From NCBI RefSeq assembly GCF_047600445.1, contig NZ_JASGKT010000002.1:2480001-2544000 (forward strand): a stretch of DNA of 64,000 bases, written 5' to 3'. The translations under genes were made by a program, and so were the position numbers. Under the pieces are notes generated by a model. That model was not told the DNA's origin. It did no database searches and was given only the letters and a program-made list of their open reading frames with translations. Origin of the DNA: Piscinibacter sp047600445 (GTDB lineage: Bacteria > Pseudomonadota > Gammaproteobacteria > Burkholderiales > Burkholderiaceae_C). Below are positions 23,051 to 31,047 of this stretch, in pieces. How positions within the stretch are numbered: the stretch's first letter is position 1; every line of letters starts with the position of its first letter.

Positions 23051-23320
23051 ATGAGCCTCGATCAATTCCAGCAACTGCGCCACTGGCACCTGTGCCACCG
23101 CCGCGACCACCCGATGGAAGGGCACATCTGGACGGCCGTGGTCACGCTGTGGATGGTCGGCTGGGTGGGCGCACCGGCCGCCTGGCTGGTGCACGAAGAC
23201 GGGGCGGCGGCAGCCGTCGCGCTGTTCGTCTTCGTTCCCGGCCTCTACGTCGCCTGCCGCATCCGGCTGCACCGGCGCGGGCGCTTGCGCTGCGACTGGA
23301 TCAACGCGCTGAAAACCTAG
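23051..23320 (+). CDS. Small two-helix membrane protein, unknown
   Basis: 89 residues. Two hydrophobic helices are visible (about 28-46 TAVVTLWMVGWVGAPAAWLV and 51-67 AAAAVALFVFVPGLYVACR), flanked by His/Arg-rich ends. I do not recognise a family. GGGGATGCGCC precedes the ATG. Its stop overlaps by a few bases with the stop of the convergent ypfJ-type gene. Probably a real gene because codon use is normal and the start is well placed. Confidence 0.6.
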   Translation: MSLDQFQQLRHWHLCHRRDHPMEGHIWTAVVTLWMVGWVGAPAAWLVHEDGAAAAVALFVFVPGLYVACRIRLHRRGRLRCDWINALKT

Positions 23321-24195
23321 AGCTGCCGGGCCTCGAAGGTATTGCAGTCCTGCACCCGGCCGCTGGCCATGCCGGCCTTGAACCAGCGCACGCGCTGCGC
23401 GCTGCTGCCGTGCGTGAAGCTCTCCGGCCGCACCGTGCCGGTGGACTGGCGCTGCAAGGCGTCGTCGCCGATGCGGCTGGCGGCGTTCAGCGCTTCTTCC
23501 AGGTCGCCCTGTTCGAGGATCTGGCGCGCCTTCTGCGCATGGTGCGCCCACACGCCGGCGAAGCAGTCGGCCTGCAGTTCGAGCCGCACGCTCACCGCGT
23601 TGCCCTGCGCCTCGCTCATGCGGCGGCGCGCGCTCTCGACCTTCTCGGTGATGCCCATCAGGTTCTGCACGTGGTGGCCCACCTCGTGGGCGATCACGTA
23701 GGCCTGGGCGAAGTCGCCCGGCGCGCCGAGCTGGCTGCGCATGGTCTCGTAGAACGACAGGTCGATGTAGACCTTCTCGTCGCCCGGGCAGTAGAACGGC
23801 CCCATCGCCGCCTGGCCGGTGCCGCAGGCGGTGGCCTCGGCGCCGCGGAACAGGCGCAGCTTGGGCTCGCGGTAGCTGCCGCCCATCTGCTGGAACTGGG
23901 CGCGCCACACGTCTTCGGTGTCGGCCAGCACCACCGAGACGAAACGCGCCATCTGGTCGTCGGCCGGCGGCTTGCCGGCCGGCGCCTGTTGCACCGCCGC
24001 CGGGCCGATGCCGCCCCCGCCGCTGAGCGCGCCCAGCAGCGTCAGCGGGTTGATGCCCAGGATCCAGCCGCCCACCAGCGCGATCACGATGGTGCCCAGC
24101 CCGATGCCGCGCCCGCCGCCCAGGCGCATGCCGCGGCCCGAACTGTTGCGTGCGTCCTCGACGTTCTCGCTCTCGCGGTTGCCTTGCCACTTCAT
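23317..24195 (-). CDS. ypfJ: YpfJ-type neutral zinc metallopeptidase
   Basis: 292 residues. N-terminal cytoplasmic stretch, one transmembrane helix (about 30-52, GLGTIVIALVGGWILGINPLTLLG), then the peptidase domain with the zinc motif AHEVGHHVQNL near residue 168 and the downstream ELQADCFAG that provides the third ligand region. The physiological substrate is unknown. It starts 16 bases after dcd on the same strand and is probably co-transcribed. Confidence 0.92.
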   Translation of the reverse strand: MKWQGNRESENVEDARNSSGRGMRLGGGRGIGLGTIVIALVGGWILGINPLTLLGALSGGGGIGPAAVQQAPAGKPPADDQMARFVSVVLADTEDVWRAQFQQMGGSYREPKLRLFRGAEATACGTGQAAMGPFYCPGDEKVYIDLSFYETMRSQLGAPGDFAQAYVIAHEVGHHVQNLMGITEKVESARRRMSEAQGNAVSVRLELQADCFAGVWAHHAQKARQILEQGDLEEALNAASRIGDDALQRQSTGTVRPESFTHGSSAQRVRWFKAGMASGRVQDCNTFEARQL

Positions 24196-24211
24196 GCTCG
24201 TCTCCCGTTCG

Positions 24212-24781
24212 TCAGGTCTTGGGCAGCGTCACGCCGCGCTGGCCCTGGTACTTGCCGCCGCGGTCTTTGTAGCTGGTTTCGCAGACCTCGTCGCTCTCGA
24301 AGAACAATACCTGCGCGCAGCCCTCGCCGGCGTAGATCTTGGCCGGCAGCGGCGTGGTGTTGCTGAACTCCAGCGTCACGTAGCCTTCCCACTCGGGCTC
24401 GAAGGGCGTGACGTTGACGATGATGCCGCAGCGCGCGTAGGTGCTCTTGCCCAGGCAGATGGTCAGCACGTTGCGCGGGATGCGGAAGTACTCCACCGTG
24501 CGCGCCAGCGCGAAGCTGTTGGGCGGGATGATGCAGTGGTCGCCGTGGAAGTCGACGAAGCTCTTCTCGTCGAAGTTCTTCGGGTCGACGACGGTGCTGT
24601 GGATGTTGGTGAAGACCTTGAATTCGGGCGCGCAGCGGATGTCGTAGCCGTAGCTGCTGGTGCCGTAGCTGACGATCTTGTGGCCGTCGGCCGCGTGGCG
24701 CACCTGGCCGGGCTCGAAGGGCTCGATCATGCCGTGCTGCTCGGCCATGCGGCGTATCCACTTGTCGCTCTTGATGCTCAT
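24212..24781 (-). CDS. dcd: dCTP deaminase
   Basis: 189 residues. Deaminates dCTP to dUTP for thymidylate supply. Diagnostic segments: SSYGYDIRCAPEFKVFTN, FHGDHCIIPPNSFALA, KSTYARCGIIVNVTPFEPEWEGYVTLEFSNTTPLPAKIYAGEGCAQVLFF with the catalytic Glu in the TPFEPEWEG region. Full length for the trimeric family. First gene of the dcd-ypfJ pair. Confidence 0.97.
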   Translation of the reverse strand: MSIKSDKWIRRMAEQHGMIEPFEPGQVRHAADGHKIVSYGTSSYGYDIRCAPEFKVFTNIHSTVVDPKNFDEKSFVDFHGDHCIIPPNSFALARTVEYFRIPRNVLTICLGKSTYARCGIIVNVTPFEPEWEGYVTLEFSNTTPLPAKIYAGEGCAQVLFFESDEVCETSYKDRGGKYQGQRGVTLPKT

Positions 24782-24891
24782 CGCGCGAATTCCGGGTGGG
24801 AAGCGTGCATTTTAGGAGCCCGCGCACGCCCGGCCGCGCCAAGCTGTGCCACAGTTGGGGCTGACAGCCCCCCGACCTGCGGAGACACACC

Positions 24892-25419
24892 ATGCGCGGC
24901 GCCACCGACCTCCTCGTCCAGTACGCGACGACGCACCGCGACCGGCGCAACATCGCCAGCCACTTCGTCTGCGTCCCGATGATGGTGTTCGCGCTGGGCG
25001 TGCTGCTGGCCAAGCCGGCCTTCGTGCTGGTGGGCTGGACGCTGAGCCCGGCCTGGATCGCCTTCGCCGCCGCCGCGGTCTGGTACCTGACACGCGGCAA
25101 CCTCGCGCTGGGCCTGGCGGTCAACGCCGCGATCGGCGTGCTGGTCGCGCTGGCGCAGCGCGTGGGCGACAGCGGCACCGGCGCCTGGCTGGCCTGGGGC
25201 GTTGGCTTCCTGGTGGCGGGCGGGCTGGTGCAGTTCATCGGCCACTGGTACGAGGGCCGCAAGCCGGCCCTGGGCGGCGACCCGCTCGGCTTTCTGGTCG
25301 GGCCGATGTTCGTCGTCGCCGAGGCGCTGTTCTCGTTCGGCTGGGGCAAGGCGCTGCTGGCCGAGATCGAGCGCCGCGCCGGCCCGACCGTGCTGCGCGA
25401 CCTGGCGCGCATCGCCTGA
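24892..25419 (+). CDS. Mpo1-like membrane protein (DUF962)
   Basis: 175 residues with four hydrophobic segments. YATTHRDRRNIASHFVCVPMMVFALG and QFIGHWYEGRKPALGGDPLGFLVGPMFVVAE are the two conserved blocks of the DUF962 family, whose yeast member Mpo1 is an iron-dependent dioxygenase acting on 2-hydroxy fatty acids; conserved histidines are present. By analogy it may act on membrane fatty acids, but activity in bacteria is uncertain. It is divergent from dcd, with a 110-base gap. Confidence 0.85.
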   Translation: MRGATDLLVQYATTHRDRRNIASHFVCVPMMVFALGVLLAKPAFVLVGWTLSPAWIAFAAAAVWYLTRGNLALGLAVNAAIGVLVALAQRVGDSGTGAWLAWGVGFLVAGGLVQFIGHWYEGRKPALGGDPLGFLVGPMFVVAEALFSFGWGKALLAEIERRAGPTVLRDLARIA

Positions 25420-25438
25420 AGCGCGCGCGCCGCGCGGC

Positions 25439-26530
25439 TCAGGTGCCTTTGGACACCGTGATGGTCGGGAACCTGGCGCTGAAGTCCTTGGCGCGCTGCG
25501 CGATCTTCACCGCCACCTGCCGCGCCACGCTCTTGTAGAGGCCGGCGATCTCGCCCTCGGGGTCGCTGACCACGCTGGGCCGGCCCGAATCCGCCTGCTC
25601 GCGGATCGACAGCGCCAGCGGCAGCGCGCCCAGGTAGTCGATGCCGAACTCGGCCGCCATGCGCTTGCCGCCCTCGGCGCCGAAGATGTGCTCGACGTGG
25701 CCGCAGTTGCTGCACACGTGCACCGCCATGTTCTCGACGACGCCGAGGATGGGCACACCGACCTTCTCGAACATGCGGATGCCCTTCTTCGCGTCGAGCA
25801 GCGCGATGTCCTGCGGCGTGGTGACGATCACCGCGCCGGTCAGCGGCACGCGCTGGCTGAGCGTGAGCTGGATGTCGCCGGTGCCCGGCGGCATGTCGAC
25901 GATCAGGTAGTCGAGGTCTTTCCAGTTGGTCTGGCGCAGCAGTTGCTCGAGCGCCTGCGTGGCCATCGGACCGCGCCAGATCATCGGGTTGTCGGGCTCG
26001 ATCAGCAGCCCGATCGAGATCACCTGCACGCCGTGGCCGACCAGCGGGTCCATCGTCTTGCCGTCGCTGCTCTCGGGCCGACCGGACAGGCCCATCATCA
26101 TCGGCTGGCTGGGGCCGTAGATGTCGGCGTCGAGGATGCCCACCGTGGCGCCCTCGGCGGCCAGCGCCAGCGCGAGGTTGGCCGCGGTGGTGCTCTTGCC
26201 CACGCCGCCCTTGCCGGAAGCCACCGCGACGATGTTCTTGACGCCCGGCAGCAGTTGCACGCCGCGCTGCACCGCGTGCGCGATCACCTTGCTCGTGATG
26301 CCGACGCTGACGTTGTCCACCCCCGCCACGCGCCGCGCCGCCGCCACCAGCGCCTGGCGCAGCGCCGCAACCTGGCTCCTGGCCGGGTAGCCCAGTTCGA
26401 CGTCGAAGGCCACGTCGCCGCCGGAGATCTTCAGGTTCCTGATCTGTTTGGCCGAAACGAAATCGCGCCCGGTGTTCGGGTCGACGACGGCCGCGAGGGC
26501 TTCGAGCAGGGCGGATTCGGTGGCGGGCAT
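25439..26530 (-). CDS. mrp: Mrp/ApbC iron-sulfur cluster carrier ATPase
   Basis: 363 residues. An N-terminal MIP18/DUF59 domain (about 1-90, ALAAVVDPNTGRDFVSAKQIRNL) is followed by the P-loop ATPase with the deviant Walker A GKGGVGKSTT and DADIYGPSQP, DMPPGTGD and the CSNCGH CxxC that holds the bridging Fe-S cluster. It transfers Fe-S clusters to apo-proteins in the cytoplasm. ATG at 26530 is chosen because the domain starts there; the upstream frame is non-conserved. Often next to metG (here about 2.3 kb away, divergent). Confidence 0.95.
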   Translation of the reverse strand: MPATESALLEALAAVVDPNTGRDFVSAKQIRNLKISGGDVAFDVELGYPARSQVAALRQALVAAARRVAGVDNVSVGITSKVIAHAVQRGVQLLPGVKNIVAVASGKGGVGKSTTAANLALALAAEGATVGILDADIYGPSQPMMMGLSGRPESSDGKTMDPLVGHGVQVISIGLLIEPDNPMIWRGPMATQALEQLLRQTNWKDLDYLIVDMPPGTGDIQLTLSQRVPLTGAVIVTTPQDIALLDAKKGIRMFEKVGVPILGVVENMAVHVCSNCGHVEHIFGAEGGKRMAAEFGIDYLGALPLALSIREQADSGRPSVVSDPEGEIAGLYKSVARQVAVKIAQRAKDFSARFPTITVSKGT

Positions 26531-26579
26531 GTGGAAGCGTCGGGAGCACCGCGCGGGAACGGCAGGCGCAGCAAGTCTA

Positions 26580-26600
26580 GCCGAGGGGGTTACCCTCAGC
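26580..26600 (-). terminator. Possible terminator hairpin after the lipoprotein gene
   Basis: On the minus strand GCTGAGGG pairs with CCCTCGGC (eight pairs, one G-U) around a five-base loop. It overlaps the stop codon of the lipoprotein gene. There is no U-tract, so termination is uncertain. Confidence 0.35.
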
Positions 26601-28704
26601 GGCTCGATGGACCACGATCGACGTAGACCGCAAGGCGGCGGAAGTCGAAGCTGCCGGACTCCCAATAGCGCTCCAGCACGATGAGTTTCGACGCCGATCT
26701 TCTGAGCAGGGTCCACTCCCTGATGCGAGCCTGCCCCAGCAAGGTGCCCATGCTGTATGCCAGCCTGCCCTCGGCATCGACGGTCCAGGTATTGGGAATG
26801 AGAACCTCCCCGGCACCATCCAGCAGTGCACCGGTTCCATCCGAATAGGCGTCGTGATAGAGCCGGTTCGTCAGCGTGCCGAACGGACTCTGCCAGCGGC
26901 GATGGCTGGACGCCGCCGTGGCGAAGACAAGACCGGGCTCGACTTTGACCGTGAGCATCTCGACCGCACGCGTCATCACGCCCGCATCGAAATCGACCGC
27001 CAGCCAGTGTTCCTCACCCGTCACCGCGTCTCGCGACAAGCGGGCGTAGCGCCTATCCGTGGACCCGTCGGTCAATCTCAACCATCCGTCGTTGACCGTC
27101 CAGTTCACTGCGCGTGCCGATCGAATCAGCGTCGCCGATGATCCTTCCGCAATGCCCAGAATGTCCGCAGCGGGCGCATTGCCGAGATTGAATGGGGGGT
27201 CGAGGTTGAACGCACCCGAGATCACCCCGCCCCACTGCGAGCCTGCGGTGAATTCCGACGTCTGCAACGCAGTCACCTTCGCGAGGTCGACGCTTCGACA
27301 CAATCGGCCGGCTGTGGCAAAGGGCTCCACTTGCCCGGCAGCAGACCCGTCGAGCATCGTGCGGGTGCCGAATTCATGGACAAGCACGTCCCCGACGCTC
27401 GATGAACCCACGACCTGCTCGAGCCTGTAGCCGGTGATGTCGACGCGAGTCGAATCGAGCGTGCCACTGATCGGGTTGAAGACCAGCTCCGGATACGAGT
27501 ACGGCTGCTGCATCGTCAATGTCATCGCGCCGGCGGACACCGTCCAGGTCGCCTCGCCTGCACCCATGCGGCGAACCACCGTCGCCGAGCCGTCGGGACG
27601 ATAGACGACGTACAGCACGTCGATGCCACTTTGCCCGTTGCCAGTGAAGTAGGCGAGTGACTGTGGCCCGCTCACCGCCAGCGGCGGCGCGCCGGACGGC
27701 GAGTTGCCGGCAAGCACGTCGGCTTGCACCGACGTGAAGCGCATCGCATTCGCGCCGCCGGTCTGAGCGTCGAGAAAGTCTTCCAGCAGTTGCGACGAGG
27801 AGGGGTTCATCACCAGCGCAAGCGTGTCCGCGGCACCGGCCGGCAAGGCCACGCCATGGTCGGCCACGAGTTCGATGGCGGTGGCCAGATCGACGATGCG
27901 CTGCGGCGACAAGATCGAGGACAGCGTATCGAGGAGCGCCTGCGTCGCCGGCGCCTCGCCACCGTTGGCCTCCATCACCATGGCGAACGAAGCAGTGGAC
28001 AGGTGCGACAGGTTCAGCGCGGGGGCCCGCGTCGATTCGATCTTGCCCCCGGAGTCGGCCTGCCGGGCCAGGGTTGCCATGTCGCCCAGCGCGGCGGCAA
28101 GCCTGACTGCCGCTTGGGCATCACGGCCGGTCGCCGCGAGCGTCACCACATCGTTCGGATCGGCGCTGCTGATGTTCAGGCTGTACGCTCCCTGCGCATC
28201 GCTCGTCGTGGCGAAGCTGTTCGCACCGACGTGGGCGGTGACGGTTGCGCCGGCCAGCGACGCGCCGCTGGCCGATCCCTGCAATTGCAGTTGCGCCGAC
28301 ACAGTCAGCGACACGGTGGCGGACGCCGTCGCCCCGCCTTCGGCCGCCCTCGCGACGTAGCCCACGGCGTCGGTGCCGAAGTAGCCCGTGGAGGGTGTGT
28401 AGACGAGCTTGCCGCCGACGATCGCGGCATGACCGTGAGCGGGTGCCGAAACCGACTCCAGAGTCAGCACACCCCGGCTCACGCTGTCGTTGGCCAGGAT
28501 ATCGATCGTGGCCTGCCCGTTCCAGTTGAGTGCCGCAGCGTCGTCGGCCAGATTCAGGGTGGCGGCGACAGGGGGCGTTCCACCATCGCCCCCACCTCCA
28601 CCGCCGCCGCCACAAGCGCCGAGCAGCATCGGCAGGCACAGCCCGAGCATTCGCGCGCCGCGCGTCAGGGCGGCGCTGTGCGGCGTGGAGAACACGGATT
28701 CCAT
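26596..28704 (-). CDS. Large Gly-rich-linker lipoprotein with Ig-like domain
   Basis: 702 residues. The signal peptide ends in the lipobox LLGAC; the mature protein begins with a run of glycines, a flexible linker typical of exported Betaproteobacterial lipoproteins. Residues ~53-135 look like a bacterial Ig/cadherin-like domain (TIDILANDSVSRGVLTLESV, GYFGTDAVGYVA), and ~143-195 like a carboxypeptidase-regulatory-like beta-sandwich (GASLAGATVTAHVG, TTSDAQGAYSL). The remaining ~500 residues are not recognised. GAGGAGGGGACG gives a strong ribosome site at the first ATG. GC content and codon use are lower than in flanking genes, which suggests acquisition. Probably an exported surface or periplasmic protein; function unknown. 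Confidence 0.8.
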   Translation of the reverse strand: MESVFSTPHSAALTRGARMLGLCLPMLLGACGGGGGGGGDGGTPPVAATLNLADDAAALNWNGQATIDILANDSVSRGVLTLESVSAPAHGHAAIVGGKLVYTPSTGYFGTDAVGYVARAAEGGATASATVSLTVSAQLQLQGSASGASLAGATVTAHVGANSFATTSDAQGAYSLNISSADPNDVVTLAATGRDAQAAVRLAAALGDMATLARQADSGGKIESTRAPALNLSHLSTASFAMVMEANGGEAPATQALLDTLSSILSPQRIVDLATAIELVADHGVALPAGAADTLALVMNPSSSQLLEDFLDAQTGGANAMRFTSVQADVLAGNSPSGAPPLAVSGPQSLAYFTGNGQSGIDVLYVVYRPDGSATVVRRMGAGEATWTVSAGAMTLTMQQPYSYPELVFNPISGTLDSTRVDITGYRLEQVVGSSSVGDVLVHEFGTRTMLDGSAAGQVEPFATAGRLCRSVDLAKVTALQTSEFTAGSQWGGVISGAFNLDPPFNLGNAPAADILGIAEGSSATLIRSARAVNWTVNDGWLRLTDGSTDRRYARLSRDAVTGEEHWLAVDFDAGVMTRAVEMLTVKVEPGLVFATAASSHRRWQSPFGTLTNRLYHDAYSDGTGALLDGAGEVLIPNTWTVDAEGRLAYSMGTLLGQARIREWTLLRRSASKLIVLERYWESGSFDFRRLAVYVDRGPSSR

Positions 28705-28847
28705 CGTCCCCTCCTCAATCGATCCGAATCGACGGACTTCTGTCGTTGGAGCCTAGCAGAGTCCGCACCCAGTGCGGGCTCGCCGCTGAATCGGCGTCCG
28801 TACAATGCCGAACTCCCTCACGACGAGCGCCCGTCGCCTCGCTTCGC

Positions 28848-30914
28848 ATGACCCGCAAGCTCTTCGTCACCACCGCCCTGCCCTACGCCAACGCGCCGTT
28901 CCACATCGGGCACATGATGGAGTACATCCAGGCCGACATCTGGGTGCGCTTCCAGCGCATGATGGGCAACGAAGTGCACTTCGTCTGCGCCGACGACGCG
29001 CACGGCGCGCCGATCATGATCGCGGCCGAGAAGGCGGGGCTGTCGCCGCAGGCCTTCGTCGCGCAGATCGCCGCCGGGCGCCGCCAGTACCTCGACGGAT
29101 TCCACATCGGCTTCGACAACTGGCACAGCACCGACGGGCCCGAGAACCACGCGCTGGCGCAGGACATCTACCTCGCGCTGCGCCGCCAGGGCCTGATCGC
29201 GGTGCGCGCGATCGAGCAGTTCTACGACCCGGTCAAGGGCATGTTCCTGCCCGACCGCTACATCAAGGGCGAGTGCCCGCGCTGCGCCGCGAAAGACCAG
29301 TACGGCGATTCGTGCGAGGTGTGCGGCGCGGTCTACACACCCACCGAGCTGAAGAACCCGTACTCGACGCTGACCGGCGCGACGCCGGTGATGAAGTCCA
29401 GCGAGCACCACTTCTTCCAGCTCTCCTCGCAGCGCTGCCTCGACTTCCTGCAGGAGTGGACGCAGGCGCCCGGCCGGCTGCAAGGCGAGGTGCTGAACAA
29501 GATCCGCGAGTGGTTCGCCACCGACGACGAGGGCCATGTCGGCCTGGCCGACTGGGACATCAGCCGCGACGCGCCCTACTTCGGCATCCGCATCCCCGAC
29601 ACCGACGACAAGTACTTCTACGTCTGGCTCGACGCGCCGGTGGGCTACCTCGCCTCGCTGAAGAACTACTGCGACCGGACGGGCCGCGACTGCGACGCGC
29701 TGCTCGCCGATCCGGCGCTGGAGCAGGTGCACTTCATCGGCAAGGACATCACCTACTTCCACACGCTGTTCTGGCCGGCGATGCTGCACTTCAGCGGCCG
29801 CAAGACGCCCGACAAGGTGTTCGTGCACGGCTTCATCACCGTCAACGGCGGCGAGAAGATGAGCAAGAGCCGCGGCACCGGGATCTCGCCGCTGAAGTAC
29901 CTCGAACTCGGCATGAACGCCGAGTGGCTGCGCTACTACATCGCCGCCAAGCTGAACGCCAAGGTCGAGGACATCGACTTCAACCCCGACGACTTCGTCG
30001 CGCGCGTCAATTCCGACCTCGTCGGCAAGTACATCAACATCGCCAGCCGCGCCGCCGGCTTCCTCAGCAAGCGCTTCGGCGGCCGGCTGTCGGCCGACAT
30101 CGGCGTCGAGGGCCGCACGCTGCTCGACGGCCTGCGCGCGCACCGCGCCGAGATCGAGCGCCTGTACGAGGAGCGCGAGTTCGGCAAGGCGCTGCGCGAA
30201 ATCATGCTGCTGGCCGACCGCGTGAACGAGTACGTCGACCAGCACAAGCCCTGGGAACTGGCCAAGCAGCCGGGCCAGGACGCGGTGCTGCACGACGTCT
30301 GCACGGTGTGCATCGAGGCCTTCCGCGTGCTGACGATCTACCTCAAGCCGGTGCTGCCGGCGCTGGCCGCGCAGGTGGAGGGTTTCCTGAAGGTCGCCCC
30401 GATGAGCTTCGCCGACGCCTCGCGCGCACTCGGCGCGCACACGATCGGCGAATACAAGCACCTGATGCAGCGCGTAGCCCCGGAGCTGCTCGACAAGCTG
30501 TTCGAGCCGCCGAAGATCGAGCTGCCGCCGCCCGGCGGCGAGGCGATCGCCGCCGAGATCAAGGTCGACGACTTCGCCAAGGTCGACCTGCGCATCGCGA
30601 AGATCGTCGCCTGCGAGGCGGTCGAGGGCAGCGACAAGCTGCTGCGCCTGACGCTCGACGCCGGCGAAGGAACCGACCCGCAGGGGCGTCCACGCCTGCG
30701 CAACGTCTTCAGCGGCATCAAATCGGCCTACCAGCCGGAAGACCTGGTCGGCAAGTTCACGGTGATGGTGGCCAACCTCGCGCCGCGCAAGATGAAGTTC
30801 GGCCTCAGCGAAGGCATGGTGCTGGCCGCCGGCCACGCCGACGAGAAGGCCCACCCCGGGCTGTACCTGCTCGAACCCTGGCCGGGCGCCACGCCGGGCC
30901 TGCGCGTGCGCTGA
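28848..30914 (+). CDS. metG: Methionyl-tRNA synthetase
   Basis: 688 residues. Class I synthetase motifs HIGH (FHIGHMMEY) and KMSKS (GEKMSKSRGTG), the zinc knuckle CPRC...CEVC in the connective insert, and a C-terminal tRNA-binding domain (about 585-688, VDDFAKVDLRIAKIVACEAVEGSDKLLRLTLD) are all present. Charges tRNA-Met in the cytoplasm. ATG at 28848 is chosen because LFVTTALPYANAPFHIGH begins there; the open frame extends upstream over the divergent lipoprotein gene. TACAAT at 28801-28806 may be the -10, with no clear -35. Confidence 0.97.
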   Translation: MTRKLFVTTALPYANAPFHIGHMMEYIQADIWVRFQRMMGNEVHFVCADDAHGAPIMIAAEKAGLSPQAFVAQIAAGRRQYLDGFHIGFDNWHSTDGPENHALAQDIYLALRRQGLIAVRAIEQFYDPVKGMFLPDRYIKGECPRCAAKDQYGDSCEVCGAVYTPTELKNPYSTLTGATPVMKSSEHHFFQLSSQRCLDFLQEWTQAPGRLQGEVLNKIREWFATDDEGHVGLADWDISRDAPYFGIRIPDTDDKYFYVWLDAPVGYLASLKNYCDRTGRDCDALLADPALEQVHFIGKDITYFHTLFWPAMLHFSGRKTPDKVFVHGFITVNGGEKMSKSRGTGISPLKYLELGMNAEWLRYYIAAKLNAKVEDIDFNPDDFVARVNSDLVGKYINIASRAAGFLSKRFGGRLSADIGVEGRTLLDGLRAHRAEIERLYEEREFGKALREIMLLADRVNEYVDQHKPWELAKQPGQDAVLHDVCTVCIEAFRVLTIYLKPVLPALAAQVEGFLKVAPMSFADASRALGAHTIGEYKHLMQRVAPELLDKLFEPPKIELPPPGGEAIAAEIKVDDFAKVDLRIAKIVACEAVEGSDKLLRLTLDAGEGTDPQGRPRLRNVFSGIKSAYQPEDLVGKFTVMVANLAPRKMKFGLSEGMVLAAGHADEKAHPGLYLLEPWPGATPGLRVR

Positions 30915-30997
30915 GCGGCGGCGCCATGCACGGCGGCTCGTTGCTCCAGGGGCCGACGCGGCGGCGTCGCTTCATGGCACGCGCCCACCACTGCGGA

Positions 30998-31043
30998 CCT
31001 CCGGGTGCGAAGCGATCGCTTCGCCCGCATTCCACCCCGGAGG
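30998..31043 (+). promoter_or_regulatory. Leader stem-loop covering the sulP ribosome binding site
   Basis: CCTCCGGGT (30998-31006) pairs with ACCCCGGAGG (31034-31043) with one bulge, and between them GCGAAGCGATCGCTTCGC (31007-31024) is a perfect palindrome forming its own stem. The 3' arm includes GGAGG, the Shine-Dalgarno sequence, four bases before the sulP ATG. This could regulate translation, or partly serve metG 3'-end formation. Confidence 0.55.
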
Positions 31044-31047
31044 TTCC

